From contig JBBQTC010000084.1 of the NCBI GenBank assembly GCA_038234785.1, positions 1 to 13,730 of the forward strand: a stretch of 13,730 bases of DNA, read 5' to 3'. Position 1 is the stretch's first letter. Each line of letters begins with the position of its first letter. The position numbers and the translations under genes are program-made. This stretch comes from UBA668 sp038234785. GTDB lineage: Bacteria; Actinomycetota; Acidimicrobiia; Acidimicrobiales; Ilumatobacteraceae. Positions 1 through 6,100 of the stretch are shown here, piece after piece. The notes under the pieces were generated by a model that worked only from the letters and a program-made list of their open reading frames with translations, made no database searches and had not been told where the DNA came from.

Positions 1-645
1 CAGCGGACGGGTGAAGTCGTACTGCTTGGTCGGTGTGGTCGATGTAAGCCCGCCGCCGTCGATGAGCAGGTAGTAGCGGCGTAGCAGCCGGTCGAGTTCC
101 AGGAGCGCGAGTTCGACGTCACGGTACGTTGCCGTGACGCCGTGCCGGTCCTCGCCGAGATGGGCGAGGTGTTTGTTGACGAATCGTTTCACGACCTTGA
201 CGGCCTCGCCGAGGGATGCGAGGTCGTCGCGGACCATCGCCGGGTCGATCAGTTCGTCGCCAGGTTGTGAGAACTGGTCGAAGTCGGCATCGGCCGCACC
301 GTGTTCCTGAAGAAACTCCGGGTAGCGGCCGACAAAGAACTCGCGGGGCATCGCTTCGGGGTGTCGGGCGACGTCATCGATCAACCTCGCGAGTGTCACC
401 ACGTCCTTCCGCCGGTCTCCCTGCCGACGTGCGCCAACGGCCAGGACGACGCCGTAGAGGTCATAGATCCAGTCGGCAACATGGTTCGGCTGCGGGATCG
501 AAGGATTCGCGTCAATCACCTCGCGGATCTCGGCCCAGTTGGCCTGGTACAGACGCAGCGTGAGCACGTCGTCGTAGATGGCTTGGAGCCACTGGCCCCA
601 TCGCTCGCGGATTTCGTCTTCTGATTCATCTGTCTTCGTAGCCAT
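1..645 (-). CDS. HEPN-domain protein, AbiU2-like (partial, C-terminus beyond left edge)
   Basis: An open frame runs without a stop from ATG at 645 down to base 1 (215 codons), so the gene is cut by the window edge. It opens MATKTDESEDEIRERWGQWL and is mostly alpha-helical by composition. Residues 77-92 read DRRKDVVTLARLIDDV, and residues 154-162 read RFVNKHLAH, which contains the R-x4-H pair (R154, H159) typical of HEPN ribonuclease domains. The helix followed by a (D/N)KHLAH stretch resembles the AbiU2-type HEPN family found in abortive-infection and toxin-antitoxin loci. HEPN proteins with this motif usually cleave RNA; that activity is inferred here. No partner is visible on this side. There is no Shine-Dalgarno sequence, but TACGTT (minus strand, 659-654) lies 8 nt before the ATG, which would suit a leaderless transcript. 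That the frame is coding is likely; the AbiU2 label is moderate. Confidence 0.6.
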   Translation of the reverse strand, partial: MATKTDESEDEIRERWGQWLQAIYDDVLTLRLYQANWAEIREVIDANPSIPQPNHVADWIYDLYGVVLAVGARRQGDRRKDVVTLARLIDDVARHPEAMPREFFVGRYPEFLQEHGAADADFDQFSQPGDELIDPAMVRDDLASLGEAVKVVKRFVNKHLAHLGEDRHGVTATYRDVELALLELDRLLRRYYLLIDGGGLTSTTPTKQYDFTRPL

Positions 646-653
646 GGCCTAAG

Positions 654-659
654 AACGTA
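654..659 (-). promoter_or_regulatory. possible -10 box of a leaderless HEPN-gene transcript
   Basis: On the minus strand TACGTT (TAnnnT) ends 8 nt before the ATG at 645 and no ribosome binding site is present between them. In actinobacteria this spacing is common for leaderless mRNAs. No clear -35 box lies 17 nt upstream, so the call is weak. The rest of the 646-893 gap shows nothing else that I can support. Confidence 0.3.
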
Positions 660-893
660 TTTGCATCGGCGGTGTGGCGCGACCCCCCTCTTTGCCTTGG
701 CGCGCCCAAGCCTGGTCGCTGCTGGGACCTCGTCGATCCCGCCGGGTACGGAACCGCCGCCGGCCGGCTGGTGCTTTTCCAGGCGAAGAGGCCGAGCACG
801 GTGTCCGTTCTTCGCCGCGCACCAGTGTCGTTGTCAGCAGTGCTCCCATGAGGACATCTTTCGCGGATCGCTCGATTGGAAGGGTGCCTTCGT

Positions 894-899
894 TACGAT
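894..899 (+). promoter_or_regulatory. possible -10 box for the frameshifted gene
   Basis: TACGAT at 894-899 lies 9 nt before the ATG at 909, with no Shine-Dalgarno sequence, again suggesting a leaderless start. TTGGAA at 876-881 is only 12 nt upstream, too close for a normal -35 box. This is weak evidence that the gene has, or once had, its own promoter. Confidence 0.3.
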
Positions 900-908
900 C
901 CGAACGTC

Positions 909-1611
909 ATGCCCGAGGCGCGTCGCTCCCGACCTACCCTCCGCTGCCTCGAGAGCGATCTCGGAGTGGAGCTTCCTGGGCTCGACGTTGATCTCGGCGG
1001 GCTAGAGCATCCGTTCATGGACGAGCTTCGACGTATCGCTCCGGCGTCGCCCGAGGGGCAGAAACGCATCCTCTCGATCGAGCATCCGCTTCGTCTACCG
1101 CATACGCGTCTCCTCCGAGCGCGGCGCTACCTGGTTCGATGAGCGGGCGAAGATCGTATGGCTGTGTGCGGCGCATCGGCGCGAGCAGGACTCCGATGAC
1201 GACGCCTTCGTCTACTTCGCCGAGCTCCACGCGTCTGGCGAGTTGCTCCCGGGTGACGATGACAATCTCCGCGATCGAGCCGAGGCGGCGATCCGCCTGC
1301 AGCGAGGACTCACCGCCGACCTGCTCGAGCTCCTCGACCCTGCACTCATGGCACCGGGCGTCGAACACCACCACAGTCTCGGCGGCTGGTTGCCTTGTCG
1401 CATCCTCGTTCAGGAAGCGGACGGGATCCAGGAGATCTGGTGCGCCCTCAGCATCCGAGGCATCGACGGCACCTTCATTGCGGAGGCACTCCGCGATCTC
1501 CTCTTCGTCGCTCTCGAGGCGCACGTCGCGCCAGCACTCTTCGAGCCGCGCAACGACTGGCCGACAGGCGACGTTGAGTGGTTCGAAGTCGTTCGTCTCG
1601 GAATGCGTTAG
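909..1611 (+). pseudogene. frameshifted gene of unknown function (about 233 aa if repaired)
   Basis: Two frames that each look coding abut. From ATG 909 one frame reads MPEARRSRPTLRCLESDLG and continues through PASPEGQKRILSIEHP to about base 1088. It then loses coding character, and the frame shifted by one base takes over with FVYRIRVSSERGATWFDE, KIVWLCAAHRRE and so on to the TAG at 1609-1611. Dropping one C in the CCGCTTC at 1086-1092 would join them as ...IEHPFVYRIRV.... The repaired product would be soluble, with an Asp-rich loop (DSDDDAF), a helical middle (AIRLQRGLTADLLELLD) and a C-terminal GDVEWFEVV. I do not recognise the family. The downstream half alone could start at TTG 1243 (122 aa). 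It converges with the ribbon-helix-helix gene, the two stop codons overlapping by 4 nt. A sequencing error cannot be told apart from a true mutation here. Confidence 0.6.
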
Positions 1612-1868
1612 CGGCGCACGCCGCCGGCCACCCGTGCGACTGCTTCGGGAGACTCACCGAGTAGGTGAGCAGCGATCGCGACGTCGCCACCAGCGAGGAC
1701 TTCGCGGGCTCGTTCGAGGCCCTTTGCGATGACGTCGGCGTGGCGGGTTGCGTATTCAGCGACGGCGCGGTCGACGATCTCCGCTTGGGTTGCATCGGTC
1801 AGGGCAGCCAGGTAGCGGACGCGATTCTTGGTCTGCTCGTTGACCTTGATGGGCGCTTGGGTACTCAT
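1608..1868 (-). CDS. ribbon-helix-helix (CopG/Arc-like) DNA-binding protein, antitoxin-like
   Basis: 86 residues starting MSTQAPIKVNEQTKNRVRYL. The N-terminal strand PIKVN followed by helices KNRVRYLAALTD and TQAEIVDRAVAEYATRH is the pattern of a ribbon-helix-helix dimer that binds DNA with its beta strand; the acidic/Ala-rich tail (residues about 48-86) would be free for a partner. The start is well fixed: AGGAGG lies 7 nt upstream of the ATG, preceded by a near-consensus promoter. Three 8-bp repeats inside that promoter suggest autorepression. Such proteins are often antitoxins, but no toxin gene lies in the same orientation next to it. Downstream it meets the frameshifted plus-strand gene tail to tail. 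It may be an orphan antitoxin or a stand-alone repressor. Confidence 0.75.
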   Translation of the reverse strand: MSTQAPIKVNEQTKNRVRYLAALTDATQAEIVDRAVAEYATRHADVIAKGLERAREVLAGGDVAIAAHLLGESPEAVARVAGGVRR

Positions 1869-1890
1869 CTCGGCACCTCCTTGGTGGCCA

Positions 1891-1914
1891 AAGTATAGAA
1901 GTACCTAAGTATCT
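1891..1914. repeat. three tandem 8-bp repeats, likely operator of the ribbon-helix-helix protein
   Basis: AAGTATAG, AAGTACCT and AAGTATCT follow one another without a gap, each beginning AAGTA. They cover the -10 box and the whole spacer of the promoter. Ribbon-helix-helix repressors (for example omega, CopG and ParD types) commonly bind closely spaced short repeats as arrays of dimers, so this is a natural autoregulatory site. Binding itself is inferred. Confidence 0.55.
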
Positions 1915-1920
1915 GGTCAA
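1892..1920 (-). promoter_or_regulatory. sigma-70-like promoter of the ribbon-helix-helix gene
   Basis: On the minus strand TTGACC (1920-1915) and TATACT (1897-1892) are separated by exactly 17 nt, an almost consensus housekeeping promoter. The -10 box lies 23 nt upstream of the ATG at 1868, leaving room for the AGGAGG ribosome binding site. It is divergent from the ubiquitin-like operon promoter about 80 bp away. Confidence 0.7.
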
Positions 1921-1972
1921 CCCTAAGGCGTTCGTTGGCCGCGCAGGGCCGTATAGCAAAGCACGTCGGGTG

Positions 1973-1992
1973 TGTTCGCTAGGCGGCGAACA
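1973..1992. promoter_or_regulatory. operator 1: palindrome TGTTCGC-N6-GCGAACA
   Basis: A perfect 7-bp inverted repeat with a 6-bp spacer covers the -35 box (1975-1980) and part of the spacer of the promoter ahead of the ubiquitin-like gene. The same right arm, with flanks, recurs as a 14-bp identity (GCGGCGAACATGGC) at 1983-1996 and at 4957-4970 at the start of the XRE gene. It is therefore the probable binding site of that repressor. Confidence 0.65.
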
Positions 1993-2003
1993 TGGCGTAC
2001 AGT
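1975..2003 (+). promoter_or_regulatory. promoter of the ubiquitin-like conjugation operon
   Basis: TTCGCT (1975-1980) and TACAGT (1998-2003) are separated by 17 nt. The expected transcription start near 2010 gives a leader of about 45 nt ending in AAGGAG (2044-2049), 5 nt before the ATG at 2055. The -35 box is poor and buried in operator 1, as expected for a promoter that a repressor keeps off. Confidence 0.5.
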
Positions 2004-2054
2004 GTGAACACCCAGACCACGCTCCTGCTGGAGCAGCAAAATGAAGGAGTTGTC

Positions 2055-2558
2055 ATGACCGACGACCAGGCCAACGACGCCGACCCCCGTGACACGATCG
2101 AGCTGTTCGTGCACCGGCCCACGGAGCACCGCATCGAGATCCGCGAGATCCAGCGCACGATCACCGTGGCGGAGGCCCTTGACCTCGCCGACGGCGAGCG
2201 TGCGTGGCTCGAGGAGACCGAGACCGAGATCGATGTGACCGTCACCGTCGTCGAGTCGAATCTCGAACACCGCGGGCACGTTCATGTGAACCGCTGCCAC
2301 GAGGTGATCACAAAGGTCACCTACAACGGAGTAGCCAAGGAACACACCTTCCACTCGGCGACGCGGATCGAGCGCGTGTTCGAGTGGGCGGTGTCGAAGC
2401 GCGGCTTCAACCTGACCCCCACCGACGCCACCGAGCACGTCCTCCAGATCACCGGCACGACGATCCAGCCCGACGTGCACGACCACATCGGCTCCTTCGT
2501 CCGCGAGCACTGCAGCGTGTCCTTCGGTCTCGTTCCGAAGATCCGCCCGCAGGGCTGA
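2055..2558 (+). CDS. ubiquitin-like modifier protein of a Bil/Bub-type conjugation system
   Basis: 167 residues from ATG 2055, chosen because AAGGAG sits 5 nt upstream; an in-frame ATG at 1992 lies inside the operator and is not needed. The C-terminal part (about residues 82-167, from CHEVITKVTYNG) has the strand-strand-helix-strand pattern of a beta-grasp fold, with FEWAVSKRGF as the helix, HVLQITGTTI as a later strand, and the chain ends KIRPQG. The terminal single glycine is already exposed, as required for adenylation by an E1. The N-terminal part (TIELFVHRPTEHR ... TVAEALDLADG) may be a second, degenerate beta-grasp domain, as in bacterial multi-ubiquitin proteins. In such systems the modifier is activated by the E1 and attached to targets. 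The assignment rests mainly on the neighbours: E2-like, JAMM and E1 genes follow at once. Confidence 0.7.
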   Translation: MTDDQANDADPRDTIELFVHRPTEHRIEIREIQRTITVAEALDLADGERAWLEETETEIDVTVTVVESNLEHRGHVHVNRCHEVITKVTYNGVAKEHTFHSATRIERVFEWAVSKRGFNLTPTDATEHVLQITGTTIQPDVHDHIGSFVREHCSVSFGLVPKIRPQG

Positions 2559-2572
2559 CGTGCTCACGGCCC

Positions 2573-3061
2573 ATGAACCCCGACGAGCGCACCTTCCGCC
2601 AGCACATCGCCCGCGGTCGATTCCTTCTTGGCGTCGACTGCGGCGACTGGCGACTCGTGTATGACGGATGGCCGAACCCGATCATCGCTGTGTCGGCGGC
2701 GACGCGCGATGTCGCGCCCGCCGAGTTCGCGTTCCACTTCGACCTCACCGACTACCCCGCGTCTGGGCCGACATCCGAGCCGTGGGACATCGGGACCGAC
2801 GCCCCGCTCGCGCACGAGCTGTGGCCGACCGGCACCGGACGCGTGGAAGCCGTGTTCAACCCGGGTTGGAAGCCGAACGCGGATGCGCACGCGCTGTACC
2901 AGCCGATGGACCGCCTTGCGGTCGCCGGTCACACCGACTGGCCGGCGCAGGACCCGGCGAGCATCTGGGACCCGGCACGGATGGACATCGTCGACTACCT
3001 CAAGGTGATCCATGACCTTCTTCACTCGCCCCAGTTTTCGGGCATTCGTCGCACGCCGTAG
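2573..3061 (+). CDS. E2-like conjugation protein lacking the usual catalytic cysteine
   Basis: 162 residues from ATG 2573, 14 nt after the modifier gene; the frame is open further upstream but only as a shadow of that gene. The order RLVYDGWP (27-34), FAFHFDLTDYP (52-62), PTSEPWD (66-72), VFNPGW (94-99), ALYQPMDRLAVAGH (107-120), W123, W132 and DYLKVIHDLLHSP (141-153) follows the strand meander, ALY/active-site loop and C-terminal helix of E2/UBC-like folds, and resembles the E2-like family of bacterial ubiquitin-like operons. The only cysteine is C23, far from the expected active site; where an E2 has its Cys, this protein has M112-D113-R114. It may be inactive, act as a scaffold or use other chemistry. 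Its last 50 bases overlap the next gene. The E2 label is inferred from pattern and position. Confidence 0.55.
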   Translation: MNPDERTFRQHIARGRFLLGVDCGDWRLVYDGWPNPIIAVSAATRDVAPAEFAFHFDLTDYPASGPTSEPWDIGTDAPLAHELWPTGTGRVEAVFNPGWKPNADAHALYQPMDRLAVAGHTDWPAQDPASIWDPARMDIVDYLKVIHDLLHSPQFSGIRRTP

Positions 3062-3536
3062 CCGGGTGCGTGTCAGCCGCGAGGAGTGGGCCGCGCTCCT
3101 CACAGAACTGGGCCGGCGCGGGGGCGGTGTTCGCGAGTCCGGCGCGTTCCTGCTGGCCATGGCCGACGGACAGGAACCACGCACGATCGCCCGCGTCGTC
3201 TACTTCGACGACGTCGACCCGGCGTGCCTTACAGGTGCCATCTCTATGCATGCATCCGGATTCGACGCGCTGTGGGCAATCTGCACCGCCGAGAACCTGC
3301 GCGTGATAGCCGACGTGCACACGCACCCCGCCAGCTTCGTGAAGCAGAGTGACATTGATGGGGCGAACCCCATGATCGCCATCGCGGGGCACGTAGCCAT
3401 CATCGTCCCGCACCTGGCAGCGCGAACCGTGACAGCCCGCGAGTGCGGCGTCCACATATACCGCGGGGCGCACGAGTGGGACGAGGCGTTGGGTAGGGGA
3501 GCCGCACGCCTGCTCTACATCGGGCGCTGGGCATGA
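3012..3536 (+). CDS. JAB1/MPN (JAMM) metalloprotease, putative deubiquitinase
   Basis: 174 residues. The zinc site of a JAMM protease is complete: catalytic E42 in VRESGAFLL, H102 and H104 in HTHP, then seven residues to S112 and D115 (H-x-H-x7-S-x2-D). Such enzymes cut isopeptide bonds, or trim the modifier C-terminus, next to ubiquitin-like proteins; since the modifier here already ends in Gly, removal from targets is the likelier role. The start at ATG 3012 is supported by AAGGTG 5 nt upstream, which means a 50-nt overlap with the E2-like gene; a GTG at 3066 is a less likely alternative. The stop overlaps the ATG of the E1 gene, so translation is probably coupled. Family assignment is firm; the substrate is inferred. 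Confidence 0.85.
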   Translation: MTFFTRPSFRAFVARRSRVRVSREEWAALLTELGRRGGGVRESGAFLLAMADGQEPRTIARVVYFDDVDPACLTGAISMHASGFDALWAICTAENLRVIADVHTHPASFVKQSDIDGANPMIAIAGHVAIIVPHLAARTVTARECGVHIYRGAHEWDEALGRGAARLLYIGRWA

Positions 3537-4909
3537 CGCGCTCTCTCGACGCCGACTCGTTCAGCCGGACCGCCAAGATCCTCGTCGATGCCCGCGAAGT
3601 CGCGACATTCGACGAGGCCGAGGAGCGCCTCGCCGCATTCATTCTTCAGGTGCACGTCGGTCGCGGCCTCGCGCACAACCGCTCGCGCCAGGCCGCCGTC
3701 CTCACCACCGTGAACAGCGCCGCGCGCGCCTTCAAGGGCGGCGTCCACGTGAAGATCACCAACGACGTGCGACTCCAGGTCGGGTGGAACCACGGCGAAA
3801 AGCTGTCGGCCGCCGTTGAGCACTACGGCGGAGTCATCGTCGAAGACCTCGAGACCGATCACCCCACCATCTGCATCGGCGAACCCGCGGGCAACACGCC
3901 GGGGCGGCCGGTCTTGCGCGCTACGTTCGACGGCTGGACCGCGGGCGTCGTCGAGGGGACGACCAGCCCACTCCAGGAACGCGACCTCTTCGTCCCCGCG
4001 GGAATCGCGGCGGCAGGGATCGCCGTCGCAGAGGCGTTCGAGTACCTCCGCGATACGGCGATCGCTACGGGCCGCCGGAACCAAGGCATGTCCCTGTGGC
4101 GCCCCGGCGTGCCGTGGATGAGTCTGGAGGCCACTGGACCAGACGACGTTACGTACGCCCCCAGCAAGTGGTGGCTCGCCGGGCTTGGACACCTCGGGCA
4201 GGGATACCTGTGGTCGATCGGCATGCTCCCGTACACGAAGCCCGCCGACGTATGCCTCATGTTGCAGGACGACGACGTAGTCACGACCGCCAACGAGAGC
4301 ACGGGTCTCTTGCTCATACCAGGCGCGGTCACGAACCATGAGAAGAAGCACAAGACGCGCACCCTCGCCGCGCTGCTCGACGCCCGTGGCTTTTCGACGA
4401 CCATCACGGAACGTCGGCTACGACCGAGCCACGGTCCGGTAGGCGACGAGCCGCGGCTCGCGCTGATCGGCGTCGACAACACAACCACACGCGCGCAACT
4501 CAGCGACTGCGGCTTCGACCTGATAGTCGACGCCGGTCTCGGCGGCGGGCCAGCGCACTACCTCGACATGCAGTTGCACAGCTTTCCCGGCCCGCGCCGC
4601 TCGGAAGCAATCACCGTGTGGCGCGACGAGGTCGCCGCTGACGAACCTGCGCTCGACCTCCCCGCCTACCGGGACCGAGCGGGCGCCGACGACGAGTGCG
4701 GCATTGTCGAGATCGCCAACCGATCGGTCGCGGCATCGTTCGTCGGCGCGACGGCCGGTGCCCTCGTCGTCGCCGAGGCGGCACGGGCCTTGCGCAACGA
4801 GCACCGATACGAGGTCATCGACGGCAGCCTGCGTGGCCTCGAGGGCCTGCGGTCGGTCGCGATGGAATCTGACCCAATCCCGAACACCGGCTTCAGCCCG
4901 CTCGGATGA
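3533..4909 (+). CDS. ThiF/E1-like ubiquitin-activating enzyme
   Basis: 458 residues. The C-terminal half (about 210-440) is an E1/ThiF adenylation domain: GLGHLG nucleotide loop at 217-222, the acidic strand LQDDDVV (244-250) followed by N254, a lysine cluster EKKHKTRTLAALL (270-282), and GVDNTTTR (313-320). C389 in DDECGIVEIANRSVAASFVG is the best candidate for the thioester cysteine. Arg is usual just after the Asn of the N..R motif; here the sequence is NESTGLL, so the arginine finger seems replaced or moved. Residues 1-205 form a separate N-terminal domain that I cannot name; it probably recruits the E2-like partner. The enzyme would adenylate the glycine end of the modifier with ATP. The ATG overlaps the JAMM stop (ATGA). 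Confidence 0.8.
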   Translation: MTRSLDADSFSRTAKILVDAREVATFDEAEERLAAFILQVHVGRGLAHNRSRQAAVLTTVNSAARAFKGGVHVKITNDVRLQVGWNHGEKLSAAVEHYGGVIVEDLETDHPTICIGEPAGNTPGRPVLRATFDGWTAGVVEGTTSPLQERDLFVPAGIAAAGIAVAEAFEYLRDTAIATGRRNQGMSLWRPGVPWMSLEATGPDDVTYAPSKWWLAGLGHLGQGYLWSIGMLPYTKPADVCLMLQDDDVVTTANESTGLLLIPGAVTNHEKKHKTRTLAALLDARGFSTTITERRLRPSHGPVGDEPRLALIGVDNTTTRAQLSDCGFDLIVDAGLGGGPAHYLDMQLHSFPGPRRSEAITVWRDEVAADEPALDLPAYRDRAGADDECGIVEIANRSVAASFVGATAGALVVAEAARALRNEHRYEVIDGSLRGLEGLRSVAMESDPIPNTGFSPLG

Positions 4910-4946
4910 GCCTTGAGGACATCGCGCGCGAGCCGCAACCTTCACC

Positions 4947-4966
4947 TGTACGCTCTGCGGCGAACA
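4947..4966. promoter_or_regulatory. operator 2: TGTACGC-N6-GCGAACA at the XRE gene start
   Basis: The palindrome has the same arm length and the same 6-bp spacer as operator 1, with one mismatched base pair in the left arm. It overlaps the -10-like TACGCT (4949-4954), and its last A is the first base of the ATG at 4966. It fits autorepression by the XRE protein and gives that gene its own regulated, nearly leaderless promoter inside the operon. No -35 box is evident. Confidence 0.6.
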
Positions 4967-5343
4967 TGGCTGACAACTCCCTCGGTGACTTCGTCCGCGA
5001 CGGCCGCTCCGCCCTCAATCTGCGCCTGCGCGAGCTGGCCCGGCGACTCGATGTGACACCCTCCTATGTCAGCGACATCGAGAACAACCGGCGTGTGCCC
5101 TCGGAGGACGTGCTCACCCGCATCGCCGACGTTCTGAACCTGTCGTTCGAGGAGCTCGTGGCCCGCGCCGGGCGTCTCGGAACCGACGCCGAGCGGTACA
5201 TGCGCGAGACCCCAGTGGCCACCACCCTCTTCCGCAAGATCTCCGATGAGAAGCTCACCGAGGACGAGATCCGCGACCTCCTGAATCGGGTCGCCGATCT
5301 CCGACGCGACCGTGGCGAGAACGACGCCACGGAGGGCGCGTGA
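4966..5343 (+). CDS. XRE-family transcriptional repressor (CapH/ImmR-like)
   Basis: 125 residues. Residues about 5-65 (SLGDFVRDGRSALNLRLREL ... LNLSFEELVARAG) are a classic helix-turn-helix, with recognition-helix region VTPSYVSDIENNRRVPS. The tail, with basic and acidic helices (DEKLTEDEIRDLLNRVADLRR), could serve for dimerisation and as a protease target. I chose ATG 4966 because the domain begins right there and a promoter with an operator ends on it. ATG 4906, overlapping the E1 stop, would add 20 unstructured residues and remains possible. Its stop overlaps the GTG of the metallopeptidase gene. By analogy to CapH/CapP, ImmR/ImmA and DdrO/IrrE pairs, it should repress the cluster until it is cleaved. 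The shared palindrome at 1973 and 4947 is the likely site. Confidence 0.85.
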   Translation: MADNSLGDFVRDGRSALNLRLRELARRLDVTPSYVSDIENNRRVPSEDVLTRIADVLNLSFEELVARAGRLGTDAERYMRETPVATTLFRKISDEKLTEDEIRDLLNRVADLRRDRGENDATEGA

Positions 5344-6053
5344 AGACGTATCGAAGTCCCGGCGGCGAGCAGCGGATCTGGTTCGAGGACGACGAGATCG
5401 AACGAACCATGGAGGACGAGTTGCGTCGCGCGAAGTTGATGCCCGACGCGACCAACACGGTCGTCGATCTCGAAGCATTCATCGAAGATCACCTCGCAGC
5501 GACGCTCGACCAGTTCGCCACACTCGATCGCGCCGTGCTCGGCCTCACAGAGTTTCTGCCACGCGAGGCGCCGGCGGTCCGGATCAACAAGGATCTGACC
5601 GGCTCGGCGATGGATGCGGACTGGTGTCCGCCCGGTGTCGAAGGGCGATGGCGGGCCACGCTCGCGCACGAAGCCGCCCACGTTGTGTTGCATCGTGTGC
5701 TCTTCGAGTTCGACGAGAACCAGACGGTCCTGTTCGCAGATGACCATCCGGCGTCGGACGGTCCGCAGCTCCTTCGCTGTTTGAAGCGCGACGTCGCGCA
5801 CCGAGTACGGACATCAGACTGGCGCGAAGTGCAGGCGAACAAGGGCATGGCCGCGCTGCTGATGCCGAAGACGGTGTTCATGAAGTCCGCACGCGCAGCG
5901 AATATCGGAACCTCGCCGGCCACGATCGACGCCGCAACGCGGACACTCGCGACCCAGTTCGGCGTCTCAAGGCAGGCGACGACGATCCGGCTTCGCACAC
6001 TTGGGTTCATCCGCGATGACGACGCTGACTCGCTTTTCGCTCTCGCGGACTGA
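5340..6053 (+). CDS. ImmA/IrrE-family zinc metallopeptidase (CapP-like)
   Basis: 237 residues starting at GTG 5340, which overlaps the TGA of the repressor gene (GTGA). The zinc site is HEAAH (110-114), within RATLAHEAAHVVLHR, and the third ligand is probably E163 in WREVQANKGMAALLMP, the usual ImmA/IrrE signature. The end of the protein (TQFGVSRQATTIRLRTLGFI) looks like a small helical or winged-helix segment common in this family. Family members cleave a cognate XRE repressor after a stress signal; CapP of CBASS loci is reported to respond to DNA damage. The pair with the upstream XRE gene is therefore a regulatory switch rather than part of the conjugation chemistry. The stop is 47 nt from the stop of the convergent envelope operon; that gap has a short 6-bp-arm hairpin (6060-6072) without a T run. 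Confidence 0.85.
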   Translation: MKTYRSPGGEQRIWFEDDEIERTMEDELRRAKLMPDATNTVVDLEAFIEDHLAATLDQFATLDRAVLGLTEFLPREAPAVRINKDLTGSAMDADWCPPGVEGRWRATLAHEAAHVVLHRVLFEFDENQTVLFADDHPASDGPQLLRCLKRDVAHRVRTSDWREVQANKGMAALLMPKTVFMKSARAANIGTSPATIDAATRTLATQFGVSRQATTIRLRTLGFIRDDDADSLFALAD

Positions 6054-6100
6054 TCGGAACGCCGAGTCGGCGCACCCTTGGCGAGGTCAGCAGCCCGGGG

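Noticed and set aside
1015..1524. 169-residue minus-strand frame downstream of the ribbon-helix-helix gene, as a possible toxin
   Set aside because: It is antisense to the frameshifted plus-strand gene, which has the better coding pattern, and it has no ribosome binding site or recognisable toxin motif.
1992..2054. Extension of the ubiquitin-like protein to ATG 1992
   Set aside because: That ATG lies in the operator, upstream of the predicted -10 box, and has no ribosome binding site, while ATG 2055 has AAGGAG at the proper distance.
2204..2572. Upstream extension of the E2-like frame
   Set aside because: This part is out of frame with, and fully overlaps, the ubiquitin-like gene and is Arg/His/Pro-rich; the real start is ATG 2573.
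4906..4965. ATG 4906 as start of the XRE gene
   Set aside because: It overlaps the E1 stop and so could be coupled, but the 20 added residues are unlike a helix-turn-helix start, and ATG 4966 follows an operator-bearing promoter; kept only as an alternative.
6060..6072. CGCCGA-G-TCGGCG hairpin between the convergent peptidase and hendecad genes as a terminator
   Set aside because: The loop is one base as drawn, the arms are 6 bp and no T run follows on either strand.
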